Shown: piece by piece, positions 24,489-33,552 of the stretch
Layout of the letters: each line of letters opens with the position of its first letter
Position numbering within the stretch: position 1 is the first letter of the stretch
NCBI GenBank assembly: GCA_030656575.1
Contig: JAUSPO010000125.1
Coordinates: 1 to 35,135, forward strand
Direction of reading: 5' to 3'
From: Bacillota bacterium
GTDB lineage: Bacteria; Bacillota; Dethiobacteria; DTU022; UBA8154
DNA length: 35,135 nucleotides
Notes under the pieces: model-generated
Told to the model about the DNA's origin: nothing
Database searches by the model: none
Seen by the model: the letters and a program-made list of their open reading frames with translations, nothing else
Translations under genes and position numbers: made by a program

Positions 24489-24904
24489 ATGAAGAAATTT
24501 TTAGTGGATATCCTTTCAGGCACAGGAAAGCGTATTGAAGGCCCTACCTTAAAGAATTTGAGGACTCCAATACATTGATTGGTGAGTTAGATGCTATTGC
24601 AAGTTCTGTTAAGGATGCAGCGATTCAGGATGAAATAGATATGGATATTGGATTTATTAAAGCTGGAGACCAAGGTGAAAAGAATGTTTGCTATGAATTG
24701 AAGAATTAATTTATCCCTATGTTAATATTACACAATGTTGTAATTCAATATGATGACTACAAGGCTCAAATGGATTATATTCTCATCACCAATAGGTTCA
24801 TTTGCATTTTAGAAACCAAGAAGCTGAACGGAAACATTACAATTAATTCAGATGGTGACTTCATCCGATCTTTTACTAATCGCAAAAGCAAGATTTTAGC
24901 CTAA
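24489..24904 (+). pseudogene. NERD-domain (nuclease-related) protein, frameshifted and nonsense-mutated
   Basis: ATG 24489 has AGGAGG upstream. After K-R-I-E-G-P a one-base shift (near 24544) leads to Y-L-K-E-F-E-D-S-N-T-L-I-G-E-L-D-A-I, then A-G-D-Q-G-E-K-N-V-C-Y-E-L-K-N, a TAA at about 24707, F-I-P-M-L-I-L-H and Q-M-D-Y-I-L-I-T-N-R-F-I-C-I-L-E-T-K-K-L, the NERD nuclease-like core. The expected G-I-Y-S-P-I-T-Q-N and tail are missing; the frame stops at 24904. NERD genes often follow restriction helicases, as here. Dead gene. Confidence 0.68.
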
Positions 24905-25161
24905 ATAAGGAATTACTTGAAGATTATATTGATGCTGTATGGCGAATAGCTAATGCATTACGCTTAGGGCTATCTAACCCATTTAATACAAAGGAGTCTC
25001 AACTAAAATAATTAGACCTACCTGGCACGATGGCTAGGGTAGCTTTAAGAGTATCCCATTTTCACATTTGGCTAATACCGGGAATCTGAACAAACGCAAG
25101 TGATTTTCTTATTGGTTAAGTATTACACTGTAGCAACTAATTAAAGATTGGAGGGAAGGAC
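24905..25161. other. Non-coding with one gene relic
   Basis: A short frame to 25011 (L-N-K-E-L-L-E-D-Y-I-D-A-V-W-R-I-A-N-A) has no start or known family. After that the sequence is AT-rich up to the strong GGAGGGAAGG site of the TIR gene. Confidence 0.4.
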
Positions 25162-26031
25162 TTGGCTAAAGCATCAGCCCACTATACTCCAAATACCTTT
25201 GATAGTGCCGCTTTTCGTAAGGTTTTGGAACGCCTTGCTACTGCGTGGGGCAGCAATGTTGAAGATTTAGGGTTTAAAGCCTTTTATTCTCAAGGACAGG
25301 CTTCTGACGAAAAAGAAATTACGTTGGGTGAAGCGGAGACATTATCAGGTATTGTCCCGCCTCTGGATCACTTAATGATTAGCTATGGGATTGGAACGAC
25401 TTCCTATCGTACTGCTCACTTTATTCGAAGGCTTGATGGTATGGAGATCACTGTCTATGCAGATGACATGATTAGTTCTAATAGCTTGCTAAAATATATT
25501 GTAGAAGTACTCAGCCTCTCCCCATATGAACTTCGGTTCTCGGACGAACTGCTTGAACGCCGTATCGATGATATTGAATCACGTGTTACGGCATTGGAGA
25601 CTACTGTAGCCGAGACGCCACTTAAGTGCTTTTTATCGTTTCGTTTCTCAGATACTTCGTCTGCTATCGCCCGAGAGGTTGAACAGTTTCTTTCTCTCCT
25701 CGGGATAGAAGTTGTTTCAGGAATTGAGTATGAACCACGTAGAGTTGAAGACAAGGTACGAGATCGAATCTTAAGTGGTGTCGATTTCGTCGTGTATCTG
25801 ATCACGTCGGAAGGTGAGTCATCATGGCTTAGAGATGAATTAGCAACGGCAACTGCACAAGGCGCGATTCCTATACCTCTAATTGAAGACGGTTGCATAT
25901 TAGAAGAGGGACTACTAGGTAATATTGAATATATCCCATTTTCGCCCGGTCACCCAGGGGACTCTTGGATACGCCTAGTTCAGGCCGTACGTTACATTGA
26001 AACAGTAAAATTTGGTCGCCACGGTCATTAA
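25162..26031 (+). CDS. TIR-domain protein with an uncharacterised N-terminal domain
   Basis: 289 aa from TTG 25162 with GGAGGGAAGG immediately upstream. Residues about 1-120 form an alpha/beta domain I do not recognise (P-N-T-F-D-S-A-A-F-R-K-V-L-E-R-L). A short coiled coil follows (R-R-I-D-D-I-E-S-R-V-T-A-L-E-T). Residues about 152-285 are TIR-like: C-F-L-S-F-R-F-S-D, a BB-loop region, D-F-V-V-Y-L-I-T-S-E and S-S-W-L-R-D-E-L-A-T-A with the position of the catalytic glutamate. Bacterial TIR proteins in defence islands cleave NAD+ or make cyclic ADP-ribose when phage is sensed. It lies about 370 bp upstream of Hachiman and is intact; likely a single-gene defence effector. Confidence 0.8.
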   Translation: MAKASAHYTPNTFDSAAFRKVLERLATAWGSNVEDLGFKAFYSQGQASDEKEITLGEAETLSGIVPPLDHLMISYGIGTTSYRTAHFIRRLDGMEITVYADDMISSNSLLKYIVEVLSLSPYELRFSDELLERRIDDIESRVTALETTVAETPLKCFLSFRFSDTSSAIAREVEQFLSLLGIEVVSGIEYEPRRVEDKVRDRILSGVDFVVYLITSEGESSWLRDELATATAQGAIPIPLIEDGCILEEGLLGNIEYIPFSPGHPGDSWIRLVQAVRYIETVKFGRHGH

Positions 26032-26399
26032 ATTTATAATGCTTTTTAAAGCATTTCGTTAGATGGTAAAGCTTTGAAATACATTCTGCTCTCTTACAGG
26101 GATGTAATTTCACAAGAATTTCATATTGTATTTGACATTTTGTGAAATCCACTGGTAATAGCTGATAAGTTCAATCCGTGCAAACCCCAATTCTGCGGAC
26201 ATCTCCGGCACATGTTGATACTATTTTCCCTTCCGATGATAGCATCAAAGTAATTAAGGGAATCCAGATGGAGGCAGAAGTTACTGATATTGAAACAGAT
26301 TCTGATTTGGCTAATAATCGGCAGTTCATGTAACTGAATGTTTTAGCAATTATGGGAAGCTTGGATTGTTACCGTTTTTATTTATGAAAGAGGCAATAT
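26032..26399. other. Intergenic with a 51-codon relic
   Basis: TGCTTTTTAAAGCA (about 26040) is a small hairpin after the TIR gene, without a long T-run. A frame from GTG 26178 to 26333 (Q-T-P-I-L-R-T-S-P-A-H-V-D-T-I-F-P) is unrecognised and probably an eroded gene. The Hachiman promoter should lie in 26300-26395, but no clear boxes were found. Confidence 0.4.
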
Positions 26400-27209
26400 A
26401 TGAATTCACCTGAATATGTCAAATGGTTTGTGGAAGAAAGCACCGTCACTTTGGAAGATGGGGCTCTGCTTTCATGCTACCGATTAGATTACACGGTGGA
26501 TGAAGCTGTTTATTGTGACTGGGCACTGCATCTTCGCCAGCACTATGAATCTGATGATGAATTAGCTGAATCTCTACAAACAACAGGATTATCAGCGGAA
26601 GAATATCTTAGGAGTAATGTAATCCCACAAAAAAGCGACGAGTTTGGTCCTACATCGCGTTCTAACGATTTTACTGAAATAATGATTTCTGATTTGTTGG
26701 AGTTCATACATAAGTATAATGTGCCGCGTTGTAAACAACGTAACCGATCAGGAAAATCTTTGAGTGAACACGGCACAGATATTCTTGCTTATAAATTTGA
26801 CAAGCAGGATAAGTCGCCAAGCACAAAGGATGAATTGCTGGCTGTCGAAGTAAAGGCAGGATTGTCATCTGATGAATATGCCCCGATAAGTAAAGCCGTG
26901 ACTGATTCGCACAAGTATGATGAAGTCAGGCATTCGCATACCCTCAATTATTATAGAAAGAAATTGCGTAGCATTAACAACCATCAGCAGGCTGACGAGA
27001 TTTCCCGTTTTCAGCAAAAGTCAGAGCATGATTTTATTATCACCTATATAGCTGCCGCGATTATCAATTGTGAGGTAATTCCTAACAATGTCGTTTTGGG
27101 CATCAAAGGCGAAGATCTGGAACTGCGCCAAGACAACAAAGTATTCCTGGTTCACGGAAAAAAACTAATGGTTTTGGCACATGACATATTTGAGAGGTGT
27201 GTGAAATGA
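26400..27209 (+). CDS. hamA: Hachiman system nuclease HamA (DUF1837)
   Basis: 269 aa. DUF1837 (HamA) is the effector of the Hachiman anti-phage system; in studied examples it is a PD-(D/E)xK nuclease held inactive by HamB and released on DNA damage or infection. Here H-G-T-D-I-L-A-Y-K (Asp127) and L-L-A-V-E-V-K-A-G (Glu150, Lys152) give the D..ExK site. The region N-D-F-T-E-I-M-I-S-D-L-L-E upstream is the usual family helix. The ATG has AGAGG upstream, and its stop overlaps the hamB start (ATGA), so the two proteins are translated in step. Full length, no lesion. Confidence 0.9.
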   Translation: MNSPEYVKWFVEESTVTLEDGALLSCYRLDYTVDEAVYCDWALHLRQHYESDDELAESLQTTGLSAEEYLRSNVIPQKSDEFGPTSRSNDFTEIMISDLLEFIHKYNVPRCKQRNRSGKSLSEHGTDILAYKFDKQDKSPSTKDELLAVEVKAGLSSDEYAPISKAVTDSHKYDEVRHSHTLNYYRKKLRSINNHQQADEISRFQQKSEHDFIITYIAAAIINCEVIPNNVVLGIKGEDLELRQDNKVFLVHGKKLMVLAHDIFERCVK

Positions 27210-30200
27210 TTTTTGATAGTCGATCAAATTATATGCTCAAATATGAAAAATCTAAATCCAAGCTGGTTGAGTTTAATGTGGAAGAAAAAGATTACCCGAA
27301 ATTCCCTCTAAACCCTGATGATTTGACTTATACTACGCTTTTTGCTCTATCACGCTATTGCGAAGAAATCATTGAAAACCCATCAACACCACAGTTGCCA
27401 GAACTAAAAGCAGAATTAACTGCTGTTTCGCAATATTATGATTCAACAGTAAAAACGCAACTTCGACAGGAATATAGCATGCTGTTTTTGCTGTTGGGTT
27501 CAACTGCATACTTTTTATCAGAAAACTTTGGAAGCGCCAAGGTTCTTATTGAACAGATTGATGAATGGATACTCAAAGATAGCGTTATGACGCTGCTATA
27601 TACCACATTGCGTTTTCTGCTTGCTGGAGAATGGATGGAGGTTCCAACAAAAAGGAAATCCTACCGTCAATATTTAGATAGCCTAAAAAGTCATTTTGAA
27701 ACAGGCGATTCTCCTGAAACTATCTTTGATGCTCTACGCAGGATGCGCAGCAGAATATATCAATCCACCAACGTAACTGCAGTCAGCTATATTGATTTTC
27801 TTTTTTCTGTGATAATCTGCTCAGTAGATCATTCTGCATGGATTTTATTACCGGAGTACTCTCATGCAAAATTTGAACAATGGAAAGACTATTTGTCCAA
27901 ATCGGACAGTGTAAAATTGTTGTGGCCTGCACAAAAAGCTATTCTGCAAGCCGGTGCCCTCACTGGGAATGACCTCGTTGTCCCTCTACCCACTGGAGTA
28001 GGTAAAACAAAAAGCATCGAAATTCTTTTGCGAGCCAAATTTATGGACAGAGGAACTTGCATTGCTATTATTATTGCCCCTTTGCGTGCATTGTGTAATG
28101 AGATTACTGCGGACTTAACCTCTGCTTTGGCAGACGAGGCGGTCATAAATCAGTTCACCGACACCACACAAGAAGATTTTGATCTTGAACTGCTTTTCAA
28201 CACAAAGTATGTATTTATTTGCACTCCGGAGAAGTTTTCGTACATTCATCGACATGAGCCTGATTTTCTTGCATCCATTCAGTTTTTTCTATTCGATGAG
28301 GCTCATTTATTTGACGATACTTCAAGAGGTGCGCAATATGAATTGCTGGTATCTGAAATAGCCAAAAGTCGGAATGATTCTGCACAAATGGTATTGTTTT
28401 CAGCCGTCCTATCAAATGCAAATCAAATTAGTGAATGGCTATTTGATGATGAAATGGCGACAATCGACTATTCATTGGTAAAATCAACGGAAAAGTCGAT
28501 AGGCTTCCTTTCTTCTGATCAAACAATACATTACTACGAAAAAGACGACATGGCAGAAGAAAGTTTTTATGTTCCTAAAAGTATAGCTTTTACACAGCTT
28601 CAACTTCGAGGGAAAGAAACTAAGCAACGGATTTTCCCCGAAAAAAAAGCGCAAGATATAGCAATATATTATGCAAACAAATTGTGTAGCCAAGGAGGTG
28701 CGGCAATTTACGCTGGTCAGGTGCGTAGTATTCCTCCAATCATGCGCCGAATCGTTGAAATAAGTGAGCGTGGCTATGATTTGTCTAACCTGCTTATAAA
28801 TGGAAACCCAAATGAAGTTGTTAAATTATCCAACCTATTTGCACTCCACTATGGAGAAAATTTTGAACTTACACAAGCATCCAAATTAGGGGTACTCCCG
28901 CATTATGCAAATCTGCCTACGGGGATAAAAATGGCAACAGAACATGCCTTGCGCAAAAGGCACGTTTCTTTTGTTGTTTGCACAACAACATTAGCAGAAG
29001 GTGTAAACATCCCGATAAAATATCTATTTCTCACCACTTTCAGTCTTGGAAATACCAGCGTGCAAATACGAAAAATGCAAAATCTGGTGGGCAGAACAGC
29101 TAGATCGGGTATACATACAGAGGGCAGTGCCATAATCACCGACTTCAAATTCTATGATAAGCGTTTAGAATGGCGAGGCGGTGGTACATATAAGTGGGCC
29201 GACTGCAAAAAAATGTTTGATTATGGCAATACCGAAGCATGTTTAAGTGCTATTTTGTCATTGGTAAGTAGTTTGCAAATAGACTATAAGAGTCACTATA
29301 AAGGTAGTGCTTTGATTTCTTATCTTATAGAAAATTATAATAAACCATCGTGTTTTCCAACACTGATAAGCACTATTCAAGAGGGTTATAGAAAGCATGT
29401 GTCGGATGAAAGAAGGTATGACCGTTACAGTCCTGAAATCGAGCTAAAAATCACACAATTAGAGCATGTAGTCGAAAGCATTGAAAATTATTTATGCTAC
29501 ATATATAACTTACAGCAAAATCCCGATCAATTCTTTGATTCAGTAGAAACACTTGTCGCTCAAACATTTGCATATTATTTGGGGGACGAGGAGCAGAAAA
29601 AAGCATTGAGGAAGATCTTTCATTTAATCGCTCAAAAAATTGTGTCTGATGTTAAGCCAGAAAAGGCGGCGTACTTTGCCAGGTCACTTTATGGTATTGA
29701 TATATCAAAACAAATATTAAATTGGGTCGATGAAAAGATTGAGAACCTTAAAGATTGCTCAACTGCTCAGCTTCTCGAGGCAATGGCTAACCTTTTTATG
29801 CAACTGTTTCATGATAAAGCAAAGGTGGATATTGATGAACTAATAGCTGTTTCACGACTATGGGTTGCAGGCGAACCCTATGTAAAGATTTACAACGACC
29901 TGAAAGAGATACTTCAAATTAGCCAGATTGAAAAGCTATGTAGTAATACTCTCTCATATCATCTTTGCTTTCTGATCGGAAATATCTTGGATGCTGTTGG
30001 AGATCGTGCAGATGAATTGGCTGAAAAGTTAGCCATACTGCAAAAAAAGATTAAGTATGGGGTGCCCTCCCGTTTTCAAATCCTTGTTTGTGAAAATATA
30101 TTCGATGATAGAATTATCGCCAAACAGCTCGATGAATTGATTGGGCAAACACTTACAACAGATAAAGAGTTTAAAAACTATATGACTATTAAGCGGAATG

Positions 30201-30268
30201 AGATTTTACAAATCCTTAAGTCCTATCCTGACTACTTTAGTTATAAATTTCGTATGTATGTCAGATAA
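27206..30268 (+). CDS. hamB: Hachiman system helicase HamB
   Basis: 1020 aa from ATG 27206 (GAGAGGTG upstream). SF2 helicase: Walker A P-T-G-V-G-K-T-K at about 260, motif Ia A-P-L-R-A-L, motif II D-E-A-H at about 364, S-A-V in motif III, and the C-lobe with T-T-L-A-E-G-V-N-I-P and motif VI Q-N-L-V-G-R-T-A-R-S-G at about 627. The first 240 residues and the C-terminal 350 are helical accessory regions. HamB scans DNA and gates the HamA nuclease. Length is normal for the family and all motifs are present. Followed by 180 bp of non-coding DNA and a broken SF1 helicase gene. Confidence 0.93.
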   Translation: MIFDSRSNYMLKYEKSKSKLVEFNVEEKDYPKFPLNPDDLTYTTLFALSRYCEEIIENPSTPQLPELKAELTAVSQYYDSTVKTQLRQEYSMLFLLLGSTAYFLSENFGSAKVLIEQIDEWILKDSVMTLLYTTLRFLLAGEWMEVPTKRKSYRQYLDSLKSHFETGDSPETIFDALRRMRSRIYQSTNVTAVSYIDFLFSVIICSVDHSAWILLPEYSHAKFEQWKDYLSKSDSVKLLWPAQKAILQAGALTGNDLVVPLPTGVGKTKSIEILLRAKFMDRGTCIAIIIAPLRALCNEITADLTSALADEAVINQFTDTTQEDFDLELLFNTKYVFICTPEKFSYIHRHEPDFLASIQFFLFDEAHLFDDTSRGAQYELLVSEIAKSRNDSAQMVLFSAVLSNANQISEWLFDDEMATIDYSLVKSTEKSIGFLSSDQTIHYYEKDDMAEESFYVPKSIAFTQLQLRGKETKQRIFPEKKAQDIAIYYANKLCSQGGAAIYAGQVRSIPPIMRRIVEISERGYDLSNLLINGNPNEVVKLSNLFALHYGENFELTQASKLGVLPHYANLPTGIKMATEHALRKRHVSFVVCTTTLAEGVNIPIKYLFLTTFSLGNTSVQIRKMQNLVGRTARSGIHTEGSAIITDFKFYDKRLEWRGGGTYKWADCKKMFDYGNTEACLSAILSLVSSLQIDYKSHYKGSALISYLIENYNKPSCFPTLISTIQEGYRKHVSDERRYDRYSPEIELKITQLEHVVESIENYLCYIYNLQQNPDQFFDSVETLVAQTFAYYLGDEEQKKALRKIFHLIAQKIVSDVKPEKAAYFARSLYGIDISKQILNWVDEKIENLKDCSTAQLLEAMANLFMQLFHDKAKVDIDELIAVSRLWVAGEPYVKIYNDLKEILQISQIEKLCSNTLSYHLCFLIGNILDAVGDRADELAEKLAILQKKIKYGVPSRFQILVCENIFDDRIIAKQLDELIGQTLTTDKEFKNYMTIKRNEILQILKSYPDYFSYKFRMYVR

Positions 30269-30447
30269 GTGTTTAAATAATAGAGACTTTCATTCAAGGT
30301 AAATTGACTTGAAATTCCCATTATGTTTATAACGTTCCATACTTATATTGGCCCTGAGTTGCACATTATCCTTAATTATATTAACTTCATATCAAGGAAT
30401 CAGCATATATCTTTACCTATCACCAACGAAGGGTAATATATACAAAC

Positions 30448-31948
30448 ATGAATATTGAAAACCACCTCATTCTTATAAAAGGTGAGGAAAAGACTGAAGA
30501 GATAAGCCATTGTGAATATGCAAATGGCAGGTGGCAGGTTAAATTCGTAAGAGGCAGGGTTTATTCTTACAATTATTCCAGTGTTCAATGGTTAAAGAAT
30601 CCGGTTTCCTTTAATGGGGAAACGACAGTCGTATATGAAAAAAACCAGCCTTTATCGGGTGTTGATAAAATATTTGATTTTGGGGCCTATATACGGATTT
30701 GTTTTGTGACAGGTTATCAAAAACTGTACCGCAGCCATGAATTAACTGTTGAGCAAAGCTTCCTCACAAATCCAAATGCACACAATTGCTTTGAATATTT
30801 AAAGAAACTGGCAGAGAAGGTCAGTGTGGTCAACGAGGAAGACGGTAGTTTTCTAAGCAGGCAGTATCAAAAAATATCCTGCGTTATTCCCAGTAGCGTT
30901 TTAGCAAAATATCTATATCCATCTGAACTGAACACCCCTCTACGTGGGCAGATGCGAATATTTCCATTCGGCTTTAATTTAAGCCAAAAAGAAGCGACAG
31001 AGAAAGCCTTGAGCGAACAGATAAGTGTCATTGAAGGCCCCCCCGGAACAGGTAAAACCCAAACCATCCTAAACATCATCGCTAATGCAATTATAAATAG
31101 AAAAACAGTAGCAGATTGACGTGATATTGGAGGAAATACTTCCAGGGTTAAACGGTGATCATAATAAGGATTCGATCGGTATTATTTCACCTTATCGAAT
31201 GCAAACAGATAAACTGAAAGAGTCTATAGGAACACAAGACTTCGAGGTAGACACTGTGCATAAATACCAGGGCCGTGAAAGGGATGTAATTATTCTCACC
31301 ACAGTTGTGAATGAAATAAATGAATTTGTGAATAATCCTAACTTACTTAATGTGGCCGTTTCCCGTGCGGTGGACAAACTAATTGTTGTTGTGTCAGATA
31401 GCGAAAAGAACGACAATTCGAATATTGGAGATTTGGTAAGATACATAGAGTATAACAATTTTGAGATCATCAATAGCGGTATATATTCGGTCTTTGATTT
31501 ATTGTACCATAGCTATTCAGAACGATTAGTCGCAGTGATGGAGAAAAGAAAAAAAGTATCATCCTATGAATCGGAAAATCTGATGAACGTGGTGATTGAA
31601 AAAGTCCTAAGCCTGCCGGAGTTTCATAATCTTGGCCGGGTGATGCATCAACCCCTTAGAATGCTCATTCGAAACCCGGAAAAGATGGATGAGCAAGAGT
31701 GTAGATATGCCATGAATGTTTTAACACATACGGATTTCGTCATCTTCAATAAGCTGGATAAAATGCCTGTGTTGGTGGTGGAGGTGGATGGTTATGCGTT
31801 CCATGCCAATAATCCAAAGCAGCTTGAGCGGGATAAGATGAAGGATACCATTTTGCAGAAGTATGGTATCCCCATATTAAGAATGAAAACCAATGAAAGC
31901 CGCGAGGAAACAAGGTTGCGTAATAAGCTTAACCAAATTTTAAATTGA
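30448..31948 (+). pseudogene. SF1 (DNA2/UPF1-type) helicase with DUF2726 nuclease domain, internally deleted
   Basis: The N-terminal part (30448-31119) ends with N-L-S-Q-K-E-A and Walker A E-G-P-P-G-T-G-K-T-Q-T-I-L-N-I-I. A few codons later (about 31115) the sequence jumps, with a change of frame, to the second RecA lobe: I-G-I-I-S-P-Y-R-M-Q, V-D-T-V-H-K-Y-Q-G-R-E-R-D and N-V-A-V-S-R-A-V-D-K-L. It ends with a DUF2726/Vsr-like nuclease: V-L-V-V-E-V-D-G-Y-A-F-H. Family proteins exceed 900 aa; motifs Ia to III are gone. Often found in defence islands; dead here. Its stop is directly followed by a RAYT left end. Confidence 0.82.
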
Positions 31949-31951
31949 TAG

Positions 31952-32105
31952 TTTGGGGACACAATGAAAATTATTGACAGTAATTGAAAACTTGAATATA
32001 GAGTAGCTATGCCAAGAATAGCCAAAGTTGTAGGGCAGGTTCCTGAGGCTCTGCAGGGAGTTTATAAAATTAGCGGTTATGGCGTCGGGTTTAATCCGCC
32101 ATAAC
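31952..32105 (+). repeat. RAYT element remnant: left end, transposase start and inverted repeat
   Basis: GTTTGGGGACACAATGAAAA followed by the transposase start ATG 32009 (M-P-R-I-A-K-V-V), cut after 8 residues. GTTATGGCG (32076-32084) and CGCCATAAC (32097-32105) form a perfect 9-bp inverted repeat that could be a REP-like hairpin. Confidence 0.72.
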
Positions 32106-32402
32106 ATCAATATAAGGACAGGGACGATTTTCTGTCAGCCATGTTATTGGTTGCATAAGGTGGAACTGCATCGGGGAATGAGTTGATTATATTGTTTGTG
32201 CGTCATCTAAAATCTTTTATACTGCCAATTGGGGTATTAGTAATAATCCCTGTAATATTACTGTCGGTGCTCAGCCCCATATATCACAGATACTATCTTG
32301 AAAAGTTACGATAACCCAATACCCAGGGGCTGCGTAAACTATGAAATCTACATATCCGTCAAGGTATCAACGTATCTTCGGACTAAGGCCCACCCCTATT
32401 GA
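32106..32402. other. Stretch with one short membrane-protein ORF
   Basis: TTG 32183 to 32314 codes 43 residues with one membrane helix (F-I-L-P-I-G-V-L-V-I-I-P-V-I-L-L) after R-H-L-K-S. This resembles the beginning of an isoprenylcysteine methyltransferase-type membrane protein, probably a truncated stump; confidence is low. Nothing else recognised. Confidence 0.4.
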
Positions 32403-32639
32403 TTAGATAGGTTTACTATTAGAGTATAGCTCATTTGGACAAATATCTTCACCTGTTGCCCACTCAAGTGTAATATCGCTCACCTTGACCGTTTTAAACA
32501 AGTGCTTATTTCTTAATTTGCAGTAAAATGGCTTCGCAATCATTGCTGACATATCATATAGTCTGGTTTCACCATTATCGAAAGAAATTACAAGACGGTA
32601 GTCTTCCAACGGCTTAACAGTTTTAGGTCTTGGTACCAA
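32403..32639 (-). CDS. DUF2442 protein
   Basis: 78 aa. Y-R-L-V-I-S-F-D-N-G-E-T-R-L-Y-D, then F-K-T-V-K-V-S-D-I-T-L-E-W and D-I-C-P-N-E-L-Y match DUF2442, a small family usually beside DUF4160 in toxin-antitoxin-like pairs. The would-be partner upstream on the minus strand is reduced to a short helical frame (about 32650-32730, L-H-L-E-E-L-E-A-L-W). Start codon ATG; the ribosome site is weak. Role unproven; it may be an antitoxin-like orphan. Confidence 0.82.
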   Translation of the reverse strand: MVPRPKTVKPLEDYRLVISFDNGETRLYDMSAMIAKPFYCKLRNKHLFKTVKVSDITLEWATGEDICPNELYSNSKPI

Positions 32640-32729
32640 TGAAAATCACTCCAAACCCTTTATTTTAAAATATTCTCCGGTATCCTGTATAGATTTCCAG
32701 AGCGCCTCTAGTTCTTCTAGATGTAACCG

Positions 32730-32999
32730 TCACAGGATATGATGCCAATCGCGTCTTGCGTATAGGATTCTCTCCACATCAACGACTTTTGACTTTTCAT
32801 CTATCGAAAAAAAGAAGATATAGTTTTTTACAGGAGGGCATTTTTTTGGCATGACCGCCAAACCCGTTATGGCTTCCTCAATGGTGTCCATCATCTTCAG
32901 TGCGGTCATCGGTGCTGACAGTTGCGCAGAGATATATCGGACAATGTCACGCAGGTCGTTTTCGGCAGGTTCCGATACGTCAACCCTATATTTTGCCAT
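32730..32999 (-). CDS. RelE/ParE-family toxin, internally shortened
   Basis: 89 aa. Y-R-V-D-V-S-E-P-A-E-N-D-L-R-D-I-V-R-Y-I is the family start, and the end V-K-N-Y-I-F-F-F-S-I-D-E and V-E-R-I-L-Y-A-R-R-D-W is normal. Between M-P-K-K-C-P and P-V-K-N-Y about 12-15 residues usually found there (the D-E-R-L-A and R-K-L segment) are missing without loss of frame, so activity is doubtful. It overlaps its antitoxin by 14 bases. Confidence 0.85.
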   Translation of the reverse strand: MAKYRVDVSEPAENDLRDIVRYISAQLSAPMTALKMMDTIEEAITGLAVMPKKCPPVKNYIFFFSIDEKSKVVDVERILYARRDWHHIL

Positions 33000-33258
33000 C
33001 AGTTATTTCCTGCCGGATGTCTCGCATGACATCTTCAAGTGGACGCTTTCTGCCCCCTATTACCGCCGCCCTGCCCTCATCAAGCAGACGGTAAAGTTCG
33101 AGTTTGCCGTTGAGCATCTCATAGGTCTCAATACTCATAACGGCCAAATCTCCCTGTCCATTTTTAGTAATAAAGATGGGCTCTCTGCTTTCATGGCAGA
33201 ACTTCGAAATTTCATTGTAGTTGTTCCTTAAGTCCGTGCTGGATTTAATATTTGGCAT
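32986..33258 (-). CDS. Phd/YefM-type antitoxin
   Basis: 90 aa from ATG 33258, chosen because GGAGG lies about 10 nt upstream (an earlier in-frame start at 33297 lacks a site). S-S-T-D-L-R-N-N-Y-N-E-I-S then P-I-F-I-T-K-N-G and L-A-V-M-S-I-E-T-Y-E is the Phd/YefM fold, which binds the operator; the C-terminal helix holds the toxin. Typical antitoxin-first order with overlapping toxin gene. Confidence 0.9.
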   Translation of the reverse strand: MPNIKSSTDLRNNYNEISKFCHESREPIFITKNGQGDLAVMSIETYEMLNGKLELYRLLDEGRAAVIGGRKRPLEDVMRDIRQEITDGKI

Positions 33259-33516
33259 GAAACCAGCCTCCTTGCCTAATCTAAAGATATTATACAAGAA
33301 TTTCTTTAGCTTATCAAGACTGAGTGAACGAGTTTGTAAACGAGTTTGAATGAGAAAGAACAGTAAAATAATAGGCCTTAATGAGTGAAACCCTTATTGT
33401 TTCAATAACTTTACTATTATAGGCGTACAAGCTGGGAGCCGCCTTCACTAACGCTCGAAGGAAATATCAACAACTTCGGAGTCGTGAGCAAAAGCGCCCG
33501 GCTGTCCAGTGCGTAA
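33259..33516. other. Intergenic, no gene seen
   Basis: Holds the promoter region of the Phd/RelE pair near 33290-33330. GAGTGAACGAGTTTGTAAACGAGTTTGAATGAG contains GAGTTTG-type short repeats that could be operator half-sites, but this is unproven. Confidence 0.35.
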
Positions 33517-33521
33517 TAAAA

Positions 33522-33541
33522 AACCCCCGGCTTCAGGGGTT
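33522..33541 (-). terminator. Rho-independent terminator of the hicBA operon
   Basis: Read on the minus strand: ACCCCTGAAGCCGGGGGT followed by TTTTTT, 12 bp after the hicA stop. Confidence 0.8.
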
Positions 33542-33552
33542 ATCATCTTATC

